Of a stretch of DNA of 64,000 bases, positions 35,605-44,731 are shown in pieces (position 1 is the stretch's first letter; each line of letters opens with the position of its first letter). Both the position numbers and the translations under genes were made by a program. Source of the stretch: Oleiharenicola lentus (lineage in GTDB: Bacteria > Verrucomicrobiota > Verrucomicrobiia > Opitutales > Opitutaceae); the NCBI RefSeq assembly GCF_004118375.1, contig NZ_SDHX01000001.1:1987693-2051692 (forward strand), given 5' to 3'. Below the pieces are notes generated by a model that saw only the letters and a program-made list of their open reading frames with translations, ran no database searches and was not told the DNA's origin.

Positions 35605-36705
35605 ATGAAGGCCGCTCAACCCGAGAAGACCGCGAAAAAGCACCATCTGATTTCCGCCCAGCTGCGGGAGCGTATCCTCTCCGGGGCATATGCCGACCAG
35701 ATTCCGGGCCAGCGGGTCCTGGCGGAGGAATTCGGCGTGAATTTCCTGACCATTCGCAAGGCGGTGGCCACGCTGGTCAAGGAGGGTATGTTGGACAAGC
35801 AGAGCGGGCGCGGAACCTTCGTTACCCGGCTCAAGCGCACGCGCACGCGGAACATCGCAGCGGTGCTCGGCGGGCTCAGCTATGGTTTTGGCGGCCAGCA
35901 CCCGAAGCTGGTCGAGGGGATTCAGGCGGAGGCGGCCAAGTTCGAGCATGACGTGATCCTGCGGCCGCACCTGGGTGATCCCCAACTCGAGCGCCAGGCC
36001 ATCGAGGACCTTATCACCCAGCGCAAGTGTGACGGCATCCTCGTGTGGCCGACCCGCAACGAGGGATCACAGGCGGTCGATCTGCTGAAAGCCCACGGGG
36101 TGCCCTTCGTGATCGTGATGCGCGTAGACGCGCGCTACCGTCAGGATGTCAGCTACGTCGTGGACGACGATTTCGAGGGCGGGTATATCGCGACGAAGCA
36201 CCTCCTTGCCCTCGGGCACCGCAAACTCGGATTCGTGGGCCGGTCGGCCAAGAGCGAGGGGGCGGACAGCTTCGAGGAGGAGCGTTGGCTGGGTTTTATC
36301 AAGGCGCACAACGAGGCGGGACTGGCCCCCGGCCCCCGTGTTCAGGCCGACTGGTTGGCCCGACCGGAGGATCGTCCCGCCCCGATCTCAAAAACCTTTC
36401 TCCGGCGCATTGGCGGCCTGACGGGCTTGGTTTGCGTCAATGACCGGGTGGCGCTGCACCTGCTCAGCCTGCCCAAATACACCTCGCTCACGATCCCCGA
36501 GAGCCTGTCGATTGTCGGCTACGATGACTTGGAGGCTGCCGGGCTCTTCAATCTCACCACGGTGCATCAGCCGCTGGCCGAGATCGGGGCGGAGGCGGTC
36601 CGGTTGCTGATTGACGAGATTGAAGGGCGGAGGTCCGGCGCCGCGCAGCGCAAACTCGCCCCGCGCCTCGTCGTGCGCGACACCACCGCCGCGCGACCGG
36701 CCTAA
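35605..36705 (+). CDS. GntR-HTH/LacI-sensor hybrid transcriptional regulator
   Basis: 366 residues from the ATG at 35605. Residues about 12-80 are a GntR-type winged helix (LISAQLRERILSGAYADQIP, VLAEEFGVNFLTIRKAVATL, DKQSGRGTFVTRL). From about residue 90 the protein is a LacI/PBP1 sugar-sensing domain (IAAVLGGLSYGFGGQHPKLV, DGILVWPTRNEG, YIATKHLLALGHRKLGFVGR, LSIVGYDDLEAAGLFNLTTV). This is the AraR-like architecture: a small sugar releases it from DNA. It is divergent from the FucU/AKR operon and next to the receptor operon, and the ACCGRTATAYAT sites in front of both and of itself are its likely targets. No ribosome binding site is seen because operator B takes that place. Confidence 0.88.
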   Translation: MKAAQPEKTAKKHHLISAQLRERILSGAYADQIPGQRVLAEEFGVNFLTIRKAVATLVKEGMLDKQSGRGTFVTRLKRTRTRNIAAVLGGLSYGFGGQHPKLVEGIQAEAAKFEHDVILRPHLGDPQLERQAIEDLITQRKCDGILVWPTRNEGSQAVDLLKAHGVPFVIVMRVDARYRQDVSYVVDDDFEGGYIATKHLLALGHRKLGFVGRSAKSEGADSFEEERWLGFIKAHNEAGLAPGPRVQADWLARPEDRPAPISKTFLRRIGGLTGLVCVNDRVALHLLSLPKYTSLTIPESLSIVGYDDLEAAGLFNLTTVHQPLAEIGAEAVRLLIDEIEGRRSGAAQRKLAPRLVVRDTTAARPA

Positions 36706-36795
36706 GCCGGAGGCTGCGGCCGCCCCTGCGGTTCACTTCCCTCCCGACCCGGGAGCGGGCGGAGCCATGGCCGTTTTTGAAAAAATGGCTTGAAT

Positions 36796-36819
36796 AGTAT
36801 ATCAGAATATATATCGGTC
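36796..36819. promoter_or_regulatory. Putative operator C (ACCGRTATAYAT family)
   Basis: The minus strand reads ACCGATATATAT at 36819-36808; the other half (TAGTATAT at 36796) is degenerate. It lies about 155 bases before the start of the first TonB-dependent receptor gene, in the 269-base gap after the regulator. The rest of that gap shows no gene. Confidence 0.5.
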
Positions 36820-36974
36820 TATTAACACCCAACGGGTCAAGGGTGCCGATCTTCTCCGCGACCAAGCCGCAAAGGGGGAAGATCGGTCCCCCGGACCCGT
36901 TTTCCGCCCCACCCCTGAACCTCCCTTCGGCCTGCGCTCCGGTTAGCACCCGGTTCCCGGGCCGACCCAGAAGT

Positions 36975-39917
36975 ATGCTTCGCGACCACGCATCCTCCCG
37001 CCGTTTTCTGCGCGCTTCCTTTCTCCTGCCCTTTGCCGCCGCTCTCGCGGGATGGCCCGACCTCGTCGGCCAGACTTCCCGCCCGGCCTCTTCCCCGGCG
37101 AGTCCCGCACCGGGGGAGGAGGTCGTTCAACTAAGCCCCTTCACGGTTACGGCGGACGGCAGCGACAGCTACACGGCGCTGAACACCAACTCCGTGACCC
37201 GCTTCCGCTCGGAACTAGCCAAGCTGCCGGTCTCCGCCGACGTCTTCACGGAAAAATTCATGGAAGACATCGCGGCGCTTTCCATTGAGGACATGGTGGT
37301 GGAGTATGGCACGGGCACGGGTATCGGCGGCGCCAACCCGTCGGGCACCGCGGAGGCCAACCGCCCCGGCGATCGCGCGGCGAACGTCAATATCAAGATC
37401 CGCGGCCTCGATTCCGGCCAGATGCGCGTGAACTCATTCGGCGCCGGTGGCATCGACGACACGTTCGCGGTCGAGCGGGTCGACGTGGTGCGGGGCCCGC
37501 AATCGCTGCTCAACGGCGGAGTGGGCGGTGGCGGTGTCACTAACTCTGTCACCAAGCGGGCGCGCTTCGAGTCGCGCCTGGCGCGCTTCCAAATCCGGAC
37601 GGACGACAACGGTTCGCTGCGCGGCGTGGCCGACTATGGCTTCGGCACGAAGCGCTTTGCCATCCGGCTCGCGGCACTCAACGAGGACATGCGCTACTCG
37701 CGCACGCTGCTGAGCACGCGCTCGGAGGGTTATTACGGCCAGATCGCGGTGCTTGCGACCCCCGCGACCACGCTTCGCGTGGAGGCGGCGATGAAGAAGT
37801 CGGACACGGTGAATTCCAGCACCGGCACGACGCTCAACGCTCCGGCGGCCACCATCAACGGCGTGCGCCTGCCCGCCGACCCGCGGAACGGCCAGCGCCT
37901 CCGGCTCCTGATCGCCCAGGGCCAGGTGAGCGATATCCTCGGGGGCAACGTTACTTGGGACAACGCCGACAGCTTCCGGGGCGTGTATTTCGGCCAGGAT
38001 CGCGACAACGTCCGCTACGAGGGTTCCGTCGAGCATCGCTTCGGCAGTTGGGGCACCCTCGAGCTGGCGGCCATGATGGACCTTAGCTCCATGGATCGCG
38101 GTGAGACCAATGACTTCACGAATCTCGTCGCGCCGCTGCGGAACAACAATCCCCACAACGCGTGGGCGATCGGCTACACCCCGGCCAACACCCACGAAAG
38201 TTTCCGGCGCCGCGGCTACCGCGGCAACTTTGTCGCCGAGTTCGAGCTGTTCGACGGCAAGGCCAAGACCCAGGCGATCTTGGGTGCGCAGTATGAGACC
38301 GTCTACAACCGCCGCCGCCAGCAGACCTACTTCCTGGCGGACGCCAGCGGCGCCATCATCGTCAACCAGGCCCAGATCAACAACGCCAACGTCGGCCGCA
38401 CCATTATCCCCGTGCAGTGGTTTGCCCTGACCGATGGTCCGCAGGCGACGATGCCGTTTCCGCGCCGGGCCCCCGAGATCGCGCTGGCCAACGGACAGAA
38501 ATACATCCTGGCCGAACGCGTCTTCCTGGGCGAACTGCCGCAGACCCAGAACAACCCGCTCGGCGTGCGCGGCACGGGTTCGTTCTGGGACCAGTATAAT
38601 TACACGGACTCCTATTTCGCCGCGTTCTCGACCGACTGGTTTGGCGACCGCTTCACCAGCCTGCTGGGCTACCGGCGCAACAACGTCGAGAACAAGCGCT
38701 ACGAGCGCACGGATTTCAAACGCTCGGTCAACAACCCCGGTTCGATCAACCTGGGGTTCAATTTCAAGCTGAACGAGAGCCTGCGGCCGTATTACGGCTA
38801 TTCCAACGCCTACAATCCGCCCGACATTGTGCAGTTTGGCCCCGACGGAGAAGTCACGCGCACATCAAAAAGCGTGGGGCATGAACTCGGCGTGAAATTC
38901 ACCCCGCCGTCCGGCTGGTTTTCCGGCTCGTTCAGCCTTTACTCCGTCGACTCCCAAGATGAGCAGGTGTCGATCCCGACCGATGTGCGGCAGGATGTTA
39001 ATCCCCCTGGGATCAACGGCGAAAATCAGCCGACCCAGAACTGGATCAACGTCGACCGCACCTCGCGCGGCGCCGAGCTCATCCTCACCGCCAAGCCAGC
39101 GCGGAACTGGGACTCGCGCCTGACACTGTCCTACACCGACGGCACCGTCGGCTCGGACAAATCGTATCCGATTTTCTACAATGACCAGTTCCACACGAAC
39201 GGCAGCGGTGGCGTGACCTATTCGGATGGTTCCCCGCTTCTGGTCACGCTGGACCCGTCGCAGCAGGCCAATGCGACCGCCCCGCGCACGCAGCTGACGA
39301 TCGCGATGATGAACGACCCGGCGAACCCGTATTTCGCCGTGCTTGATCCCGATAGCGGCCGGATCACCAATGCCGCCGCCCTCCGCCTCAACACGACCAA
39401 TGCGGCCGGCGCCACGGTCGGCACCGGGCGCACCGGCCTGTCTCTCAGCGCGCACCAGCTCCGTTTCACTGATCCGAACGGCAACGGGGGCGTGCTCGTG
39501 GTGGCCAAGGCCGGTGAGCCGACCTCAGGCTACGCCCAATACTCGGCCAACCTGAGCAACAGCTACCGTTTCGCCGAAGGGCCGCTACGCGGGCTTACGG
39601 TCGGCGGCAGCGCCCTGTTCCGCGCCGGCGATCGCACATACGCTTACACGCAGGTGATCCGCGACGCCGCCGGGGTTGCGACCGGCACCGAGCGGCGCAT
39701 GCTCTCGCTGGGTGACTCCTTCCGGGTGAACGCCTTTGTTTCCTACCGGATCAAGCTCGGCAAGCGCTACGAGTGGGTCACGCAGCTAAACGTCAGCAAT
39801 GTGCTGGATGACCACGGCATCGTGATCCTCCCGAACGAGAACACGGGCGATCCGCGCACGGCCCGTTATCTTACGGAACCGCGCAGCTGGGCGTGGACCA
39901 ACACCCTGTCGTTCTGA
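36975..39917 (+). CDS. TonB-dependent outer-membrane receptor 1
   Basis: 980 residues from the ATG at 36975; longer in-frame starts lack a signal. The signal peptide (LRASFLLPFAAALAGWPDLV) is followed by GEEVVQLSPFTVTA, the segment typical of verrucomicrobial receptors. The plug domain has VNIKIRGLDSGQMRVN and VERVDVVRGPQSLLNGGVGG, then a long beta-barrel with alternating short strands, ending in the outer-membrane-type aromatic C-terminus WAWTNTLSF. It should import an oligosaccharide fragment across the outer membrane using TonB energy. No SusD-like gene is beside it; instead two jelly-roll proteins follow with overlapping genes. Operator C lies upstream. Confidence 0.93.
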   Translation: MLRDHASSRRFLRASFLLPFAAALAGWPDLVGQTSRPASSPASPAPGEEVVQLSPFTVTADGSDSYTALNTNSVTRFRSELAKLPVSADVFTEKFMEDIAALSIEDMVVEYGTGTGIGGANPSGTAEANRPGDRAANVNIKIRGLDSGQMRVNSFGAGGIDDTFAVERVDVVRGPQSLLNGGVGGGGVTNSVTKRARFESRLARFQIRTDDNGSLRGVADYGFGTKRFAIRLAALNEDMRYSRTLLSTRSEGYYGQIAVLATPATTLRVEAAMKKSDTVNSSTGTTLNAPAATINGVRLPADPRNGQRLRLLIAQGQVSDILGGNVTWDNADSFRGVYFGQDRDNVRYEGSVEHRFGSWGTLELAAMMDLSSMDRGETNDFTNLVAPLRNNNPHNAWAIGYTPANTHESFRRRGYRGNFVAEFELFDGKAKTQAILGAQYETVYNRRRQQTYFLADASGAIIVNQAQINNANVGRTIIPVQWFALTDGPQATMPFPRRAPEIALANGQKYILAERVFLGELPQTQNNPLGVRGTGSFWDQYNYTDSYFAAFSTDWFGDRFTSLLGYRRNNVENKRYERTDFKRSVNNPGSINLGFNFKLNESLRPYYGYSNAYNPPDIVQFGPDGEVTRTSKSVGHELGVKFTPPSGWFSGSFSLYSVDSQDEQVSIPTDVRQDVNPPGINGENQPTQNWINVDRTSRGAELILTAKPARNWDSRLTLSYTDGTVGSDKSYPIFYNDQFHTNGSGGVTYSDGSPLLVTLDPSQQANATAPRTQLTIAMMNDPANPYFAVLDPDSGRITNAAALRLNTTNAAGATVGTGRTGLSLSAHQLRFTDPNGNGGVLVVAKAGEPTSGYAQYSANLSNSYRFAEGPLRGLTVGGSALFRAGDRTYAYTQVIRDAAGVATGTERRMLSLGDSFRVNAFVSYRIKLGKRYEWVTQLNVSNVLDDHGIVILPNENTGDPRTARYLTEPRSWAWTNTLSF

Positions 39918-40621
39918 TGACGCGGTCCCGGTTCAAACTTCCCTTGGTCGCGGCGCTCGCCCTCGCGGGCGCCGCCGGTCTCCTGCGCGGCCAGGGGGCC
40001 GCACCGGGCGAGCTGATCCTGCAGGAGGATTTCTCCCGCCACGCCGTCTACACGAAGGAGCCGCTGCCCCTGCAACCCGGCTGGAGCGCGCGAGTGGCTC
40101 ACGGAACCTGGACCCGCACGGCCGAAGGCGTGCAGAGCACATGGGAAAAGGGACACAGTCCGGTCCTCGTGCTGGAGGGCGAGTTTGGGGACTGCATCAT
40201 CGAGGTGGATTTCCGCTATCGGGCCGAGCCGGGGAAATGGGCGGCGTGCCGCGTGTCGGCGACCAACCCCGTCCTGTTCCCCCGCGGCTACGCGGCGTCG
40301 GCGTGGGCCAACGTGGACTTCAAGTCCCGGGGACGCGGCCTCGTGCTGGAAAACGACGTCTGGAGCGGGCCCATTGCCCGCGTGGCCTACAAGAAGGCGG
40401 AGTTCGCCCCGGATGTCTGGCACACCCTGCAACTCCGGCTGATCGGGCGGAAGGGCTCGGCCGCTTGCAATGGCGTGCGCGTTTCCGGTTCCCACGACCG
40501 CTTCGATCTGCCGAAGACGACCATCTGGCTCGGCACGGGCCAGAGCCCGCACGAATTGCGCAACCTGCGCGTCTATGCGGTGCGCCCGATCCCCTCGGCG
40601 CCGGCGGCCACCACGCCATGA
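39917..40621 (+). CDS. Secreted ConA-like (DUF1080/LamG-type) protein 1
   Basis: 234 residues; the ATG at 39917 overlaps the receptor stop (TGATG). It has a signal peptide (LPLVAALALAGAAGLLRGQ). The mature part is a single jelly-roll: ELILQEDFSRH, GWSARVAHGTWTRTAEGVQS, IIEVDFRYRAEPGKWAACRV, VWHTLQLRLIGRKGSAACNG and TIWLGTGQSPHELRNLRVYA. The fold is that of LamG/3-keto-disaccharide hydrolase domains (DUF1080). No catalytic residues are evident. Being locked between two receptors and duplicated, it is a good candidate for a surface or periplasmic glycan-binding protein that hands substrate to the receptors (inference). Confidence 0.75.
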   Translation: MTRSRFKLPLVAALALAGAAGLLRGQGAAPGELILQEDFSRHAVYTKEPLPLQPGWSARVAHGTWTRTAEGVQSTWEKGHSPVLVLEGEFGDCIIEVDFRYRAEPGKWAACRVSATNPVLFPRGYAASAWANVDFKSRGRGLVLENDVWSGPIARVAYKKAEFAPDVWHTLQLRLIGRKGSAACNGVRVSGSHDRFDLPKTTIWLGTGQSPHELRNLRVYAVRPIPSAPAATTP

Positions 40622-41469
40622 GCCCTTCCCTATCTCCTTTTGCGAAGACGCTCCGCCTCGCCTCGTGGCTGGGGGCAGGCCTCTGCCTCGTGCCGAGCGC
40701 AATGCCCCAGGCGGTCGAGCCCGGCGAACTGCTGCTCGCCGAGGACTTCCGCCGCCACGATTCTTACACCAGGGAGCGGCTTCCGCTGAACCGCGGCTGG
40801 CAGGCGCGCGTCGCCCACGGGATTTGGACGCGGACGCCCGACGGCGTGCAGAGCCTCGAGACGCCGGGACACCAGCCCGTGCTGGTAGTCGAGGGATCAT
40901 TCGGTGACGTCGTCGTCGAGTTGGAGTTCCGCTATCGCGCCGAACCCGGCAAATGGGCCGCCTGCCGCGTGTCCGCCACGCATACCGAGCTCCAGCCTCG
41001 CTCGTATGCGGCGTCGGTGTGGGCGAACGTCGACTACCACTCGCGCGCCGTGGGCCTCGTTCTCGAACATGACCAGTGGTCCGGCACGGTCACGCAGGTG
41101 GCGCGCACGATGACGGAGATCACGCCGGACACCTGGCACAAATTACGTTTCACGATCGTCGGCGACCGCGCCACCGCTTCCCTCGACGGCAAGGAGATCA
41201 AGGGCAGCTTCCCGACTTTCGCCGGCCCAAAAAACTCCCTCTGGCTGGCCACCGGACTCAGCGCGCATGAGTTGCGTCGGCTCCGCGTTTATGCCGCGCG
41301 ACCCGCGGCCGGATCGGCGGCCGCGCACCCGCTCAACGGCATAAGCGGTGCCGGCCTTCCCCACTCGGAATTGCCCGTCACGGTGGCCGTGACCCGATCG
41401 CCGGCTTCGGATTCCTTGGCCGCGCCGCCGCAGTCAGCGGCCCATTTCCAACCCCAAACGAAACCATGA
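40618..41469 (+). CDS. Secreted ConA-like (DUF1080/LamG-type) protein 2
   Basis: 283 residues; ATG 40618 overlaps the previous TGA as ATGA. The signal peptide is TLRLASWLGAGLCLVPSAMP. The core closely follows its neighbour (ELLLAEDFRRHDSYTRERLP, GWQARVAHGIWTRTPDGVQS, FRYRAEPGKWAACRVSATH, WLATGLSAHELRRLRVYAAR), so it is a tandem paralogue. It differs by a C-terminal tail of about 50 low-complexity residues (SAAAHPLNGISGAGLPHSEL onward) that may be a linker or an unstructured anchor. The gene ends inside the start of the second receptor gene (ATGA), so all four genes here are translationally coupled. Function as for protein 1. Confidence 0.75.
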   Translation: MSPSLSPFAKTLRLASWLGAGLCLVPSAMPQAVEPGELLLAEDFRRHDSYTRERLPLNRGWQARVAHGIWTRTPDGVQSLETPGHQPVLVVEGSFGDVVVELEFRYRAEPGKWAACRVSATHTELQPRSYAASVWANVDYHSRAVGLVLEHDQWSGTVTQVARTMTEITPDTWHKLRFTIVGDRATASLDGKEIKGSFPTFAGPKNSLWLATGLSAHELRRLRVYAARPAAGSAAAHPLNGISGAGLPHSELPVTVAVTRSPASDSLAAPPQSAAHFQPQTKP

Positions 41470-44315
41470 ATACGTATCGTCAAATCACACGCAGCCATCG
41501 CCCTCTCGGGCTGGGCCTGTTGCTCATGCTGGGCACATCGCTGACTGCCCAAACCTCCAACGCTCCGGCTCCCGCGGGTTCGACGCCCGATGACGAAGTC
41601 GTGCAGCTCTCCCCCTTCGTGGTCGAGGCGGAATCGGGCTGGTCTGCCAATGAGACGCTCTCCGCCACCCGCACGAAGCAGGCCCTGAAGGATGTGCCGA
41701 TCAACATCGACGCCATCACCGCCGACTTCATGGAGGACCTGAACATCGGACGGGCGGACGAGGTGATCAGCTTCATCGCCGGCGTTTTCGTCCCCGGCTT
41801 GATGGAAAATGACAATCAGCAGGACAACCTGGCCTTTCGCGGTCTGGCGCAACGCGGCAATCTCAGTCGCAACTATTTTCGCTGGTATGCGCCGTCAGAC
41901 ACTTACAACGTGGAACGTATCGACTTCGGCAAGGGTTCCAACTCGCTGATTTTCGGCGAAGGCGAGCCCGGTGGCCAGGGCACCGTCTTCACGAAACGCG
42001 CTCAATTCCGCAATTTCGGCAAGCTGTTCATGCAGGTGAACGACGAGGGCGCCTATCGCGTGCAGCTGGACGTCAACCGCAAGCTGCGCGACAACCTCGC
42101 AGTCCGGTTCAACGCGGTGGAGCGCATCGAGAAAACCTTCCAGGATGCCTCTGAGTTCGGCCTCAGTGGCATGACGGGCACCGTCACCTGGGAACCGTTC
42201 AAGGACACGCAGATCCGCGTCGAGTATGAGAAGGGCGACTTCGAGAGTTCCCGTGGTTACGCCGGCGTGAGCATCCGTGAAATCTCCGGCCGCTCCCGCG
42301 CCTTTCAGGGCGGCGTGACCTACACCTCGGACAACGAATACTTCTACTCGGCCGCCACGTCGCGCCCGCTGGTGCCCAACACCGACTTCACGCACCCGGC
42401 CGTGAATGGCGTGACGGTCTATCGCCTGCGCTCCTCCAACCCGGATCTCGCCTCGGGCAATCGTCCGTCCGGCGCGACCCTGTCGCTGCTCGAGGGGAGC
42501 TACATCGATGTCATCATGCGGAATGCGGCCGGCCAAAACGTGGGCGTGAAGCGCTTCGACGGCCTGCCGAAGCACTACAACATCCGTGGTGCCTTCGACC
42601 GGCAAGGCCGGCCGTTCACCGCCTTTACCACGACGATCGAACAAAAGATCGGCGACGTCGCCCTGGAACTCGCCTACAACCGCCAGGCGCAGCAGCAGGA
42701 ACGCACGGACAACGTCTTCTCCAACACCATCGGCGTGGAGGTGAACGGGCGTCCGTTCATCGAATCAACGCTGGACAACAAGACTTTCGAGACCCTGACG
42801 CACGCGTTCCGCGCGACGGCGGTCTATAACTGGGATCACTTCAAGAATTTCCAGCAGCTGATCGTGGTTTCCGCCGAGTATCTGGAGGACAACGTCCTCA
42901 ACAACCGCTGGATCTACGCCAACACCGCATTCGTCGATCAGGGGCTGGCGACCGATCTTAGCAGTCTGGATCGTGCCCGTATCCGCCTGTATCTTGACGA
43001 CCCGCAGTTCTACTCGCGCGAACTCTTCGACCGTCTCAAGGCCCCCGTGATGCCCACGCTCCCGGGCCTGGTCACGATCAAGCCCATCCGCCGGCAGGAC
43101 TTCATCTCCGCGGACGCCCGCTCCGGTGATGGCACGCGCTGGCGCCAGGCGTCTGCCGCGTCGGTTTCCATGTCCGGCAATTACTTCGGCGGGAAGCTTC
43201 AGTCGCTGGTCGGCCTGCGCCGCGACTTCAACCGCGTGTGGGATTGGAAATCGCCCCGCCGCGAAGGACCGTATCGGGAGGACGTCTTCACCGTGGTGAA
43301 GAACAAGGCCGAAGCCGGAGACTACGTGGAAAACAAGAACCTCCGCACTGCGACCACGAGCATCTCCACGGGCCTCACGTATCGTCTCACACGCAACATC
43401 AACCTCTACGGCACGTATTCGGAATCGTTCCTGTTTCAGGATGCATTCACCTTCGACAAGGTGCGCATCGGACCCGCGCAGGGCGAGACCAAGGAGATCG
43501 GCATCAAGGGTAACCTCTGGGACGACCGTTTGGCCGTCACCTTCGGCATGTTTGAGATCGACCGCGTCAACTCCATCAAGAGCTTCGATGGCGTTGGTCC
43601 CGACCTGAATGCCGACGAGTTGGAGGATCTAATGAATCCCAACAACCTCCTTCCGACGGATCCCCAATGGAAGGGCGCGATGCGCGACCGCAACAGCGCC
43701 TCGCGCAACTATCTCTCCACGGAGAGCTCGAAGGGCTTCGACGTCACCCTGATGGCGCGGCCGTTGGACGGCCTGCAGCTTCGCCTCACGCTGGCCATGG
43801 CTGACGTGAAAGGTGTGCCGGATCTGGGCTCGCTGCGGGGCTACTACGATGCCGCCGTGACCCGGGGCAACGAAAGCCCGGTGCTGCTCGCGGACGTCAA
43901 GCAGTTGCTCGAAATGATCGACCTGCCGAATCGCCCGACGGGCGCGCGCGCGGCCAAGTGGTCTGCCTCGTGGGTGGCCGACTATTCATTCTCGCGCGAC
44001 GCCGGCCGGATATTGCGGGGCGTGCGTGTCGGCGTGAATGGTTCTTGGCGGGACAACTACCTGCTCGGCCGCACCGCCAGCGGTCTCGACGTCGAGGGTG
44101 GCCAGACCCACCTCGTCAATGCCTACATCATGCGCGACCAGAAGCTCTGGGGCCAGAAGGTGCGCGTGCGCCTGGGCGTCAAGAACCTGACCGACCTCGA
44201 AAACGGCGACTACCGCAAGACCAGCTTCGGCACGCTGAGCAACGGCGATGTGGCGTACCGCTTCTCGTACGTGATGCCACCCATGTACGACCTCTCGGTC
44301 ACGTGGGATTTCTAA
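41466..44315 (+). CDS. TonB-dependent outer-membrane receptor 2
   Basis: 949 residues from the ATG at 41466 (ATGA overlap). The signal peptide (GLGLLLMLGTSLTAQTSN) is followed by DDEVVQLSPFVVEAESGW, then a plug with DVPINIDAITADFMEDLNIG, LAFRGLAQRGN and VERIDFGKGSNSLIFGEGEP, and a beta-barrel ending MYDLSVTWDF, with the C-terminal phenylalanine of outer-membrane barrels. It is only distantly like receptor 1, so the pair may import different fragments of one polysaccharide. It is the last gene of the receptor operon; a hairpin with a T-rich tail lies about 110 bases downstream. Confidence 0.93.
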   Translation: MNTYRQITRSHRPLGLGLLLMLGTSLTAQTSNAPAPAGSTPDDEVVQLSPFVVEAESGWSANETLSATRTKQALKDVPINIDAITADFMEDLNIGRADEVISFIAGVFVPGLMENDNQQDNLAFRGLAQRGNLSRNYFRWYAPSDTYNVERIDFGKGSNSLIFGEGEPGGQGTVFTKRAQFRNFGKLFMQVNDEGAYRVQLDVNRKLRDNLAVRFNAVERIEKTFQDASEFGLSGMTGTVTWEPFKDTQIRVEYEKGDFESSRGYAGVSIREISGRSRAFQGGVTYTSDNEYFYSAATSRPLVPNTDFTHPAVNGVTVYRLRSSNPDLASGNRPSGATLSLLEGSYIDVIMRNAAGQNVGVKRFDGLPKHYNIRGAFDRQGRPFTAFTTTIEQKIGDVALELAYNRQAQQQERTDNVFSNTIGVEVNGRPFIESTLDNKTFETLTHAFRATAVYNWDHFKNFQQLIVVSAEYLEDNVLNNRWIYANTAFVDQGLATDLSSLDRARIRLYLDDPQFYSRELFDRLKAPVMPTLPGLVTIKPIRRQDFISADARSGDGTRWRQASAASVSMSGNYFGGKLQSLVGLRRDFNRVWDWKSPRREGPYREDVFTVVKNKAEAGDYVENKNLRTATTSISTGLTYRLTRNINLYGTYSESFLFQDAFTFDKVRIGPAQGETKEIGIKGNLWDDRLAVTFGMFEIDRVNSIKSFDGVGPDLNADELEDLMNPNNLLPTDPQWKGAMRDRNSASRNYLSTESSKGFDVTLMARPLDGLQLRLTLAMADVKGVPDLGSLRGYYDAAVTRGNESPVLLADVKQLLEMIDLPNRPTGARAAKWSASWVADYSFSRDAGRILRGVRVGVNGSWRDNYLLGRTASGLDVEGGQTHLVNAYIMRDQKLWGQKVRVRLGVKNLTDLENGDYRKTSFGTLSNGDVAYRFSYVMPPMYDLSVTWDF

Positions 44316-44425
44316 TCCGCATAAATTCCGCCGCCCGGTTGAGCTGACCGGGCCGCGAATCTGACCACAATTGCGATCCGGATGGTCCTATTATACAGGG
44401 TAGCGCCGCCCAGGATCGTTTGGGG

Positions 44426-44475
44426 GAGGGGAGGAGTGGCAGCCGAAAGGCCTGCTGCGCCTCCCCTCTTCCTTG
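44426..44475 (+). terminator. Probable terminator of the receptor operon
   Basis: GAGGGGAGG at 44426-44434 pairs with CCTCCCCTC at 44460-44468, with a nested GCAG/CTGC stem in the loop, followed by TTCCTTGTTT. The rest of the 416-base gap 44316-44731 holds no gene, only a separate palindrome at 44497 and presumably the promoter of the phosphatase gene. Confidence 0.55.
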
Positions 44476-44496
44476 TTTCTGGACCGGCGTATCGGG

Positions 44497-44513
44497 GCGA
44501 GGGTATACCTCGC
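44497..44513. promoter_or_regulatory. Palindrome upstream of phosphatase gene
   Basis: GCGAGG, spacer GTATA, CCTCGC: perfect 6-bp arms about 220 bases before the ATG at 44732. It has the size of a LacI-type operator but does not match the ACCGRTATAYAT motif. A regulator-binding function is a guess. Confidence 0.35.
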
Positions 44514-44731
44514 GTCGCATCGGAGCGGAGTTGCCGCAATGCGGCCTACAGGGGGACGGCAACACCTTCGCCGACGCTGACCTTGGGATTCGAGGGCTGC
44601 TTTACGTTCGCGGGTGCCACGGTTTTCGGCGTACCACGATTTACAGCGATGAATATCAGCACGGGAGCGCCGCGAGGCTTTCGTGACCTGCCACCAGCTT
44701 GGTTTGCTGAATCGCACGACGACTGCTCCCC

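Noticed and set aside
44497-44513. Palindrome before the phosphatase gene as a member of the ACCGRTATAYAT regulon
   Set aside because: It shares only the GTATA core with the other sites; the arms are different, so it was kept as a separate, low-confidence site.
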